Assembly (NCBI GenBank): GCA_963682175.1
Contig: OY821782.1
Span: forward strand, 24,511,741-24,575,740
Length of the DNA: 64,000 nucleotides
DNA from: Triglochin maritima
Taxonomy: Eukaryota > Streptophyta > Magnoliopsida > Alismatales > Juncaginaceae
Reading direction: 5' to 3'
Every line of letters starts with the position of its first letter. Within the stretch, counting starts at the first letter, position 1. Below, piece by piece: positions 21,509-30,683 of the stretch. The translations under genes and the position numbers were made by a program. Under the pieces are notes generated by a model. The model was given only the letters and a program-made list of their open reading frames with translations. It ran no database searches and was not told where the DNA came from.

Positions 21509-22444
21509 AGGAGTGTTGTCTCCTGAGGGTTTTCAGCGGATATACCCACAAAATCCTTAATCAACATTTCATTAATAGTTCTCAATGTCCCTACCTCAAC
21601 CATATACATCTCACTGAGAATTCTTGCATGCGCATTATATAAATCTAACTCATTAAAAATATGACTTGGTCTTTGTTCCTCCAACATTCACACCACTAAC
21701 CCTTCTACACATGTTTATCACTTGAATTATTTTGCACGCCTCCTCTGGTGGTGAAGTATCATTCGGATCAACCATGGCATGGATCATTCTTTTAGCTTTG
21801 GGCCTTGAGTATTATTTTTTTTTCTTTTCTTCCGTGATTCAACACATTTGCTTTTTGACACTTTTACCCTTTTGCATTCGTGCAGCGAGTTTGGTCGATA
21901 ATCCCGAGCTGGTAGACTCAAGTTACCGGGTTTCAAGATACCCCTACGGACCAGTGACTCAAAGGCTTGGGCTTTTGTAATCATTTTACAGAATGTGTTT
22001 TCCTCACTTTACTCCTTTATTTTTATTTTCCTCAAGGCTTAATTGCTATTAGAAGTCCACACTTCCCGGTATATTTTCCTCAACCTCTGTTTTTTATCAA
22101 CCACTTCAAAGATTTGATTCATCCAATTTAAGTGCATACATGTCTTAAAGGGTAATGGGTTATTTCTTTGGAACTTAGATTTATGTCACAATTTCTACAA
22201 GCAGAACTATATAATAAGAAACAAAAACTCAATGCAATTTGTACACGGGTTTTAGCAGTTCAATCTTAAGCTATGTCATGAAACATTGATTTTTTTTTAA
22301 ATAAAACAGAAATATATAGATAAATATATACATAAACACCCCCCCACACCTAAATCATGCATTGTCCTCAATGTATGCAAATATAAAGCAAATGCACTTA
22401 TTACCTGAGTCGGCTTGCGGTAGAGGGGTTGAGTTTGCTCAGAG

Positions 22445-24808
22445 TCAACCGTAATCAGAACTGGATTGAATGACACCATATTGGTGCATGTATCCAGTTG
22501 AATTGTTCCCTATGTTGACTTGAGGAAAAGATTCCACTCTTCTCACTTGAATTGGTTCGCTTATTTGCTCGAGTGATGGTGGTTGAGTAAATGAATCACT
22601 CCCTTTTTTCTTACTTCCTTTTTGCTTATGTGATGATTTATTTGATTCAGAATTCTGATAAATACGTGCTCTCATCACAACATCACTTGGGTTGCATATT
22701 ATTTCTGGCTCATTATCAATATGAAAGATATTAAATTCAGCTTTTAAGTTCCCAAAAGATAATTGCATGAGCCCATTTCGACAGTTTATTAATGCTTCCG
22801 AAGTGGCTAAAAAGGGTCTACCTAGAATTACAGGGATTTGTCGATTAGGATTTACAACAGGTTCAGTATCAAGTACGACAAAATCCACTGGATAAATGAA
22901 GTCACCAACCTTAATCAAAACGTCCTCTACTATACCTCTCGGTTTCTTAACAGAACAATCAGCGAATTGGAGGGTTGTCTTAGAGGGTTTCAGTGGACCA
23001 AGGTTGAGTTGCTCGTAGACAGAAAATGGGAGTAAGTTAACGCTTGCACCTAGGTCTAGAAGGGCTTTATTGATAAAAGTATCTCCTATTGAACATGAAA
23101 TTGTGGGACACCCAGGGTCCTTATATTTTATAGGAGATGTATTGGAAAGAATAGAGCATATGTTTGCAGTTAAGAATGCCTTCTTTGGTACATTCGTTTT
23201 TCTCTTTTTAGTGCACAAATCTTTCAAGAATTTAGCATAAGCAGGTATTTGTTGAATCGTATCTAAGAGTGGAATATTCACCTTAACTTGCTTAAATACT
23301 TCTAAAATTTTCTCCATTTGTGCACTTGAGCTCTTCTTGAGTCTATTGGGAAATGGGGCTTTAGGAACATAGACTCGCTCAGGTTCAGGTTGAGCTATGG
23401 GTTCAGGTTGTGTAGGTGGGTTGTGCTTTTCAATTTGGACGTCAGGTTCAATGGTCAGGTCATATGTGGTTGCCTGATGGCTAGATTGATTAGACATTCT
23501 AGGGTTTACGACATTGTTATCGACTTGTCGTCCGGACCGTAATGACACTACTGCATTGATTTGTTGGAACGGTCCTTCCTCGTTAACCATTTGAACCGGT
23601 CTGGGGTTGTTATTTCCTGAGGGTGGTTGATAAGATTGATATTGATTATTAGTTCTTGGGTTCACCTCAGGTTGACTTGGAAATTGACCATTTTCTCTTT
23701 CACCTACTATTTGCGCTAATTGGCTGACTTGTGTCTCTAGCCTTTGGAATGATTGGTTGGTTGTTTGTATAAAAGTTTTCATTAAATTTTCCAAGTTTGT
23801 CAACCTAACTTCATGATTTCCATTGTTATTACCCCCAGATGATGTATTATTTTGGTTATATGGGTTTGGTTGTTGTCTAGGAGGTTGACCTTGTTGGTTC
23901 CACGAAAAATTGGGATGATTACGCCAACCCGGGTTGTAGGTTGATGCATAAGGATCATTTCTAGAATGGTTAAACGTGGCATTAACATGTTCCAAGTCTA
24001 CACAGTCCTCCATTAAATGACCAGTCCGACCACATCTAGAGCAAGGGGTAGGGGATGCTTGTCGGGTTTGGTTTTGCAGCTCTAAACTTTCCATTCTGCG
24101 CATAAGGGTGACTAGTTTTGCCTCAGCAGCTATGTTGGCATCTATAGCTAAGACACCTGGTCGGGGTTGACTTGCTATTCTAGATCCAATACTCGGGTTG
24201 ATGGGTGTTCTAGCATTGTCCCATTGCATAATGTTTTCAGCTAAATCCTCAAGAAAAGTCCAGGCATCATTTTCGTTTTTCGACATGAAATTCCCTTGGC
24301 TCACAGATTCTAGCATAACTCTAGATGTGGGTGTCAATCCCTCATAAATAATTTGGCATAATTGCCATTTTGGAATTCCGTGATGAGGGCATTGGGTCAA
24401 GACACTTTTAAATCTTTCAAGATAGGAATAGAACGGCTCGCTCTCAGACTGAATGAATGCAACAATTTCATTCCTAATCTTCATAGTCTTATGGTTGGGG
24501 AAATATTTTTTTAGAAACACTTGAACAAACTCAGCCCAACTCCTAATAGATCTCTCGGCTAGACTATATAGCCATTTCTTAGCGTCGTCCTTCAGTGCTA
24601 GAGGCACGAATTTCAGACGCACTGCCTCCTCAGGGATATGCTGGTATTGCATAAGAGAGCAGATTTCCTCAAATTCTCTAAGGAAGAGATATGGATCTTC
24701 CCTAGAGGTGAACTTAGGCAGCATACTCATGTATTGTGCCTTAAGTTCGAAATCGCGACCCGGTATGGGTGGCATGACGATGGCTGAGCAGCCATCGTTG
24801 GGTAGCAC
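22445..24808 (-). CDS. Athila-type gag-protease polyprotein (no pol)
   Basis: Open frame of 787 codons; the first in-frame ATG is at 24775 (776 residues), the listed start being GTG. Order: capsid region (FLREFEEICSLMQ, AFIQSESEPFYSYLERF, QLCQIIYEGLTPTSR, about residues 40-180), one CCHC zinc knuckle CSRCGRTGHLMEDC at residues 256-269, a Q/N-rich linker, and an aspartic protease with D-L-G-A-S at residues 585-589 and VILGRPFLAT further on. Gag packages RNA in cytoplasmic particles and the protease matures it. The frame ends after the protease with QSSSDYG and no RT follows. Upstream, ORF 24727-25002 carries what looks like the gag N-terminus in another frame (TLRDRCYPT), so a small indel near 24775-24800 may have cut the normal start. 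Could be functional from the internal ATG; that is inference. Confidence 0.9.
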   Translation of the reverse strand: MLPNDGCSAIVMPPIPGRDFELKAQYMSMLPKFTSREDPYLFLREFEEICSLMQYQHIPEEAVRLKFVPLALKDDAKKWLYSLAERSIRSWAEFVQVFLKKYFPNHKTMKIRNEIVAFIQSESEPFYSYLERFKSVLTQCPHHGIPKWQLCQIIYEGLTPTSRVMLESVSQGNFMSKNENDAWTFLEDLAENIMQWDNARTPINPSIGSRIASQPRPGVLAIDANIAAEAKLVTLMRRMESLELQNQTRQASPTPCSRCGRTGHLMEDCVDLEHVNATFNHSRNDPYASTYNPGWRNHPNFSWNQQGQPPRQQPNPYNQNNTSSGGNNNGNHEVRLTNLENLMKTFIQTTNQSFQRLETQVSQLAQIVGERENGQFPSQPEVNPRTNNQYQSYQPPSGNNNPRPVQMVNEEGPFQQINAVVSLRSGRQVDNNVVNPRMSNQSSHQATTYDLTIEPDVQIEKHNPPTQPEPIAQPEPERVYVPKAPFPNRLKKSSSAQMEKILEVFKQVKVNIPLLDTIQQIPAYAKFLKDLCTKKRKTNVPKKAFLTANICSILSNTSPIKYKDPGCPTISCSIGDTFINKALLDLGASVNLLPFSVYEQLNLGPLKPSKTTLQFADCSVKKPRGIVEDVLIKVGDFIYPVDFVVLDTEPVVNPNRQIPVILGRPFLATSEALINCRNGLMQLSFGNLKAEFNIFHIDNEPEIICNPSDVVMRARIYQNSESNKSSHKQKGSKKKGSDSFTQPPSLEQISEPIQVRRVESFPQVNIGNNSTGYMHQYGVIQSSSDYG

Positions 24809-25002
24809 CGATCCCTCAAAGTTATAGGTTGCGCAACAGGCGGGTCCACTACGTTCTCACCCATTGGATCTGGGTGAGGTGGTGCAACAGGTGGATTGGG
24901 GTTAAGTTCCAGACTGGAATCTAGATGAACTCGTGAGAGTCGATTACTCAAGTCCCGAATCCAAATCTGAGTGCACCGGGTTGAATCAATTTTTGAATTC
25001 AA
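24776..25002 (-). pseudogene. Gag N-terminal segment in a shifted frame
   Basis: ATG at 25002 starts a 91-codon frame whose end reads PPVAQPITLRDRCYPTMAAQ. Athila gags typically carry a TLR-motif like this shortly before the conserved SSIV and NFELK block. That block is found in the main frame (AIVMPPIPGRDFELK), so the two pieces appear to be one gag split by a small indel. The copy at 49627-49842 has both parts in one frame, which supports this. Confidence 0.7.
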
Positions 25003-26296
25003 ATTCGAAATTTAAATTCCAAATCTAATTTCAAGAATTAATTACAATTTTTTTTAAATTTTTTTTTTAATTTTCGTTTTTTTTTTCAAAAGGGAAACAA
25101 ACAATAGAATGTGGGAAGATGAGAAAGGAATCCTAATCTAGAGAATTTAGGTGAGAAGAGAAAGAAGACTCTGATGAGAAAGGAAACTTAACTCTAAAGA
25201 TAGAAAAGAGGGTTGGCCAGAAAATTCCTGAACAAGCACGGTTCAAACAATCCTAGACCTAGTGTCACTTAAATCTAGACGACTCCTAACTGGTTGAGTC
25301 GAATTGATTCGCTTGATTCACCTCCCTCACCAATCAAACCAAATTGGCCAGGTAGTGTATAGCTAGTGGGGGCGCTTCCGACAGAGTCGGTGCCAATTAG
25401 ACAACCACTTCGCTTGGAAGACTCTCGTCAACACAAAAACACTTCCTAGACACCAAATTGAATTCGATTGGCTTCAGGTCATAGCAAGTCAAACCAATTC
25501 TCCTCCTTAATTGAGTCTGAGTCCTTAGGGGCCAATGTCTAATTGATTTTAAATTTTAAGGCTTGGGTGACACTTTAGGGTTGTGATTTGTGGGCCACGG
25601 AAGGGTGATGAAATCCCCACCGTATCTTTTCCTACGGAGTTGCCCTTAAAGTAGTTTAACTTAGATCTAGCAAAGATAGTCAAACAATGGTCTTTTTAAT
25701 GGGGGCAATTGCAAGGTTGTATGCAAATTAAATTGTATGCTTAAATGCAGTCGTTAAAAACCGCGATACGTACCTTGCCTCCAGCATTCTTCAACAGAAA
25801 TTGATTTGCAAGAATTTAGCAAGAATAATGCAAACAAAACATTATATGATGCATGCACTAAGGTCTTTCTAATTTTGCGAATTTTAGGTCAGAGTTGAAA
25901 TATTGCAAATTATGGACTTTTAAACCCTAACACGTGCAATTCTACGAAAGGAAATTTTTCAACAATTCAGATTTTACGAGAAAGGCAAGAAAAGTTACCT
26001 CCGCAATGCTCAGTCGGGTTCGCCGCCCGCTCTCGGAGATTCCAGTAGCTTAATGCGACCACCCAGAGATGCCGACGATGCCCCAGAAATTTGAAGACCA
26101 GAGCCCACACTGGTGCGGCGATTCCGCCGCAAGTCACCTTGTAGATGCGGCGATTCCGCCGCCCAAGTGTCTCAGAACGCTCCCGGATTTCGCCGCGCGC
26201 TCCGTTGTCTCCTGCTACACAAATTCAAATACTTAGATCGTGCACAAGGTAGACAGGATAAAATCGAAAACACAAAAACACAAAAATCTGCGTCGC
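25003..26296 (-). other. 5' leader between primer binding site and gag
   Basis: About 1.3 kb without a supported ORF. Bases 25045-25095 are long T and A runs. 25515-25640 is conserved with the leaders at 8255-8375, 50455-50560 and 56655-56775. Two GC-rich inverted repeats (arms GCGGCG/CGCCGC) lie at 26115-26130 and 26147-26162. Likely holds packaging or translation signals; no experiment is implied. Confidence 0.7.
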
Positions 26297-26320
26297 CTCC
26301 CCGGCAACGGCGCCAAAAAC
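26297..26320 (-). other. Primer binding site, tRNA-Asp type
   Basis: Sense strand reads TTTTTGGCGCCGTTGCC followed by GGGGAG, starting just after the 5' LTR. TGGCGCCGTTGCCGGGG is the site complementary to tRNA-Asp used by Athila and Tat elements. It fixes orientation as minus. Confidence 0.93.
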
Positions 26321-26321
26321 T

Positions 26322-27501
26322 TGATGTGAATTTTATTTATACCGCAAGTGCACGGCGTCTATGAAGACGTGGCAAGTACGGGTCGAACACAAGGAGGGAG
26401 AGATTTCGTAGTTGATGTTATTTTCGATTAAGAGGAAGAAGGAGAGAAGAATCAATTGGGTTTTTAGGTTTTTTGAATTATAATTATCTAAAGCAAGAAC
26501 AAGAACAAATAAACTAAAACAAGAACAAAGAGAGAAATCCGTTGGATGGAGGTTTAGATTTAGCTTTAGATCAGAGAATTACTGAAACTTATTGTAAATC
26601 ATGTTAGTTATGAAGCATTACAAGATAAATGACTTAACATAAACTCAAGTAATCAAAATATACTAACCATGAACTTAAAATAATAACATGCAATTCATCT
26701 TCTCTAACCCTAATTCCATCACCTCCACCCTTTGGAAAGAGTTAGAAACTCATGGAGGGAGGAAGAGGAAGGGATCCTAGAGACATTAAAAGAAAAGAGA
26801 AACAAAACAAAATAAAACAGAAATTTATTACTAATGATCCAAGACCAAAGGTTCAAAGATGTGTTACATTCGTGCTACGAGGCTATTTATAGCCGATACA
26901 AAGGATACCAATACATAAAAGGAGAGTACACGCGTCAATACAGGAGTGGCCAGAATTGGGACAAATACAGAGCAAGGGGGGCGGCGAATCCGCCGCCCAA
27001 TACATGTGTGGTGCGGCGAATTCGCCGCCCATGTGAGTCTGATTCGGTCCGGGTTTTGGCTGTGCGTTTATGGTATGATTTGATCATCCTTTGCGCGTCT
27101 GGATGATTTCTTTCCAATCTCTTGAGCTCCGGATTAATTCCTTCCATTGTTGGAGATTTATAATTGATTTTTTTCTTTTGACTTTCTCCACACAATAACT
27201 TGGTCCTTTTATTTTGTAGTCAGGTCCTTGATATTTTGCATTTAAGCCCCTGACTTTTTTTTGTGATTAGCTCCTTGAATGCTTTTGTGCTTGGATGCAT
27301 TTCCATTTGAAACTCGATAAACTTGAACTTGTCTTTATGATAGAAATGCATCTTTTGCACGCGTTTATGCTCGGGATGTGGGTAATTTGCATTCAGGTCC
27401 CTGTATTCTGTAAACAAGGCTAAACACATACCTTAGTAGCATTTATTGAATTAAAAGCAATCTAAATGAAAGACATATGATGCAATGTATGCAATGCATC
27501 A
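26322..27501 (-). repeat. 5' LTR of young Athila-type element
   Basis: Same length and almost the same sequence as 20181-21360, next to the primer binding site. Two GC-rich palindromes (26979-26998 with arms GGGCGGCG/CGCCGCCC, and 27013-27028 GCGGCGAATTCGCCGC) lie upstream of the TATA box in U3. Confidence 0.96.
26884..26891 (-). promoter_or_regulatory. TATA box in 5' LTR
   Basis: Sense strand GGCTATAAATAGCC, a strong TATA box about 610 bases from the LTR start, kept in both LTRs and in the related copy near 58018-58026. It likely drives the genomic RNA. Confidence 0.7.
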
Positions 27502-28157
27502 CTGACCCTCTAATATTCTATAAATACATTGTAATTCTTCTTATTCCCTTCCTCTCCCTTCTTCTTCCTTCTTCTCCCCATTAGAGTAGGTTTTATTTCT
27601 TGCTTAGTACTGTAGTTTCATTTACTTGTTCATGTGTTGTTTTTCTTTTGTTCATTTCTTTGTTATGGATATTATTAGTGAGTAATCCATCCCCATTGGG
27701 GTGGAGAATGATGTGATGTGTGAATGTTGTTAGATTAGTGTGTGTTTTAATCTTTATCTTGGAGCTTCAAATGATTTTCATAGCCATTTTGATGGGTTTC
27801 TCACTCTTGCCTTTGATGTGTTAATGGTCTTAATGGATGCTTAGCACATTCTTTGGGTAGTGGACCCACTTTATGGGGAATGATGAGGTGTGGATAAGAT
27901 TGGAGTGGATGTGGTTATCTTTAGTCTTATCTTAAGTAGTGTTTAGTATGTTTTAATGATGGTGATAAATCTTAATTCATGTGGAAACACATTTAGGATA
28001 ATGATCATTATAGATGTCCATATTAATTCATGTCATGAGAGCGTAATTGTACACACGTGTCACATATTTACATTGTTGCAAACATTCTCCACCTTCTATG
28101 GGATTAGTCACATTCATTTTGAAAATTGTAATTAGCGTAATTTAGTGTAGATACGCT
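27502..28157 (+). repeat. Athila LTR, subfamily 1, continuation
   Basis: Resumes the LTR interrupted at 20180, starting with the duplicated CTGAC and following 7148-7880 (TTCTATAAATACATTGTAATTC, GAGTAATCCATCCCCATTGG). It is interrupted again at about 28157 by a hairpin-rich DNA transposon-like insert and ends at 29369-29499 with the inner-end phrase GTGTCGTGCACTTC. Confidence 0.85.
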
Positions 28158-29368
28158 CACTCATTAATAAGTACAGAAAAGTCAATATACGTCGGATATA
28201 CAAGGGTATATACGATGGATTTTGGAGGGTCCAACGACCGTCGTATATGTCCCCAACGCCTATGCTCTGGTGTATGGACATCAGCTATATACGACCGACG
28301 CCTATTATAGATTTAAATAATGCAAAAAATACATTACAACCTATAAGCTGGCATTCAACCTGCACAGTAATCAAGCCCAAGTGCCAGTCGTTTGACCATT
28401 AACCAAGTATTAACCAAGCCCATCATGCCCAAGTGTCCCAAGTCGATCTCTTTCGGCAGTAAAGGAGTGGTGCAGTACATCAACCACACCAACAATTTTT
28501 TCTCTCCAATGTGGGACTAAACTTAACAACTACAATAGGTGTCGGCTATATAAGGTTACCGACGTCTATATCTTCAAAGAAATAAAAAATACATTATGCC
28601 CTCTAGACGTCGGCAACCCTATAAAACCGACGTCTATACCTTTAAATAATAATAAAAATACATTATGGCCTATAGACGTCGGCTACCCTATAAAAGTGAT
28701 GTCTATACCTTAAAATAATAATAATAATAAATATACATTACGACCTATAGATGTCGGCTACCCTATAAAACCGATGTCTATATGTGAAAATAATAATAAT
28801 AAATACATAGTAACAATCTTAAGCCCAAATGCCCCAAGTGTCAATCTTTTGACCATTAAATATATTAAATCCACTTGCCTATTGTAGTATGGTACTCAAC
28901 TCCCACTGAGAAGTAGAGTGGTGGAGTACATCAACCCCACCAACCAAAAAACTTTATCCAATGTGGGACTAAACTTCAACACATATGGGATAGTTACATT
29001 GATGTAACTATTTTTAAATCAATCCAAAACTTTACCTACAGACGTCACGACAACTTGACCCATTCATACAACACGCGAGGTATCTTTAAATGCGTACTTT
29101 TTATTTTGCTCTACTAAATTAATTAACGGAAAGTTCTTTTGAAAGCATATTATATTTTAATTATATTTCAAAAACTTTACCTATAGACACCGGCTATACA
29201 ACAAACGACATATATATACCTATAGACGTCGGTTACAGTAATATCTCACGTGTATACAAACCTATAGGCATTGGTTATAGTAATACCCAACATCTATAAT
29301 ATTAGGCATCGATCGTTGATCCATCCAACCTATATATCGTGATGTCTATTCCCTATTTAGCACTAGTG
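28158..29368. mobile_element. CACTA-like non-autonomous DNA transposon
   Basis: Starts CACTCATTAATAAG and ends TTTAGCACTAGTG, so both ends carry CACT- or AGTG-type termini as in CACTA elements, though the terminal repeats match only loosely and I saw no 3-bp duplication. The interior is an array of units with TATAGACGTCGG and CCGATGTCTATA arms (28540-28805, four units of about 70-78 bp) and more scattered copies to 29345. A segment ending CAATGTGGGACTAAACTT occurs twice (28440-28530, 28905-28980). No transposase ORF. Family assignment is tentative; insertion into an LTR is supported by LTR sequence on both sides. Confidence 0.55.
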
Positions 29369-29499
29369 ATTCTTCATTTTCTTCCCCCACTCGAGTATGG
29401 TCGACGACGACCCGCACTCGATCCACGTGGACACAACCCGTACTTACAACCGCTTTAACGGTGTCGTGCACTTCTAGTTTTGAACTTAATTTCCCAACA
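29369..29499 (+). repeat. Athila LTR, subfamily 1, 3' end
   Basis: CCCCCACTCGAGTATGG and ACGGTGTCGTGCACTTC match the 3' ends of sister LTRs (compare 46090-46204); ends CCCAACA at 29499. No primer binding site follows, so it is a solo or truncated LTR. Bases 29500-29686 are unassigned and contain no convincing ORF. Confidence 0.8.
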
Positions 29500-29686
29500 C
29501 AGGTCTGGTTCGCCGATCTCATCTAGATTTCATTTATCACCATAAGTTGTGATATTAGAACATGGAGTATACTCAGATGACTTGATTCATCCGGGATTGA
29601 AGTTGAATTGCCAAAAAATGTATTTGAGATCAGTTTGCGATGGTAATTTAATGGACTTTCTTGTTTTCATCATGTAGGTCCCTCTG

Positions 29687-30683
29687 TGTAACATCTAAGC
29701 CTAACCATGCATAGATAAATAGATAAGCTAATAGTGGGCTTAAGTGAAACAAATGAATGTTTTGGACTAAGTAGAAATAACGGGATAGTTGGGAAGCTAG
29801 ACTGCAATTTTCCCCAACTTATATCCCCACCCAAGCAGCCGATAGAGGCTAGGGTTTATTTTGGGGAATTATGAGAAGAGGAGAAGGGGGAAATGGAGTG
29901 GGAAGGGAGTTCGAGTGGCTTTGTCGCTGCCTTCGTCTTCATCTTTCTTCGGCTTCCTCTCAGCTTCTTCTATTGTTGGTATTTGGCTAAGGTAAGCAAG
30001 TGTTTTAGTGGAGTGGAACCAAATCCACCTCTTTATTTGGGTTGAACTTCATTGATTTGGTCAATCAAACCTTGGCTAATAGAATTGTTTCATCTAATTA
30101 GTAGATTCAAGTTGAGAAAATGTGGGTTGTTCTCATGCAAGTATGTTGTTGGGGGTTAACTAGCTGATGTGAAATTAGTTTATATGTTTCATTTTGGAGA
30201 ATGTTGGTTAAGGTGTGTAGGTTGGTTTATCGTCGTTATTGTCACTCTTACCCAACTTATTGTTTTCATTAGTTTAGTAAATATCTATCTTACTTTCTAT
30301 GACTAGATGAAACCAAAAGGAGATAGGTGATTTTGGTTAACTGAATTGTGCAGCAACTCTATCTTTTTCTAGTGTTGAATGGTATTTTAAATATTATGTT
30401 TCATGCAAAGACCTAGGAACTGAATTGAGAGGTGATACTTATACTTTTGTTTCAATTACTGCATATGTTCATAATTGTGTTGTAAGATATGTTTTCATAT
30501 CTCAATTGAATGGTAGAAATGCTTAGACTTATATCACTAATTATGTAAATGGATTAATTGAGTTCTTTGATGATCCCTTGTTTCACATGTAAATGGATAA
30601 GTCTAGTAAACCAAGATTCAGACTTCATCTAAATCAAAATCCTTTAACTATATATTAATGTCTAGCCTTTTCCACTTGATATG
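29687..30683 (+). repeat. Tekay-like 5' LTR, first half
   Basis: Starts TGTAACATCTAAGCC. Its second half is at 52419-53851, ending GATGTTACA before the primer binding site. Around 29860-30000 it contains a TAGGGTTT stretch and CTAAGGTAAGCAAG that resemble the transcribed part of Tekay LTRs. The interruption falls at GATATG on this side and ATGTCATTAGG on the other. Confidence 0.72.

Larger units (their letters stand above)
21361..22444 (-). other. 3' untranslated region with polypurine tract and stem-loops
   Basis: Separates the gag-protease ORF from the 3' LTR; no RT or integrase motif appears. In the sense strand AGGTGTGGGGGTATT (21361-21375) directly precedes the LTR and is the polypurine tract. 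A second tract of the same type, behind TTGAGGACAATG, lies at 22336-22373. Conserved stem-loops lie at 21379-21399, 21457-21477 and 21489-21508. Small ORFs (21484-21687, 21784-21984) overlap conserved non-coding blocks and are not supported as genes. Confidence 0.8.
20181..27501 (-). mobile_element. Young non-autonomous Athila-type gag-protease element
   Basis: Two direct repeats of 1180 bp each (20181-21360 and 26322-27501), bounded TG...CA, flank an interior with a tRNA-Asp-type primer binding site, a leader, one long gag-protease ORF, a 3' untranslated region and a polypurine tract, all on the minus strand. CTGAC occurs at 20176-20180 and 27502-27506, a perfect 5-bp target duplication. I found two differences between the LTRs (near 20945 and 20987), so insertion is recent. 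RT, RNase H and integrase are absent, with no space for them, so mobilisation would need pol supplied in trans. This layout resembles described TR-GAG type non-autonomous elements; whether this family is described is unknown to me. Confidence 0.95.

Noticed and set aside
22445..24808. Large single ORF as a host zinc-finger protein gene
   Set aside because: Gag and protease motifs, flanking LTRs, primer site and target duplication show it is a retrotransposon polyprotein.
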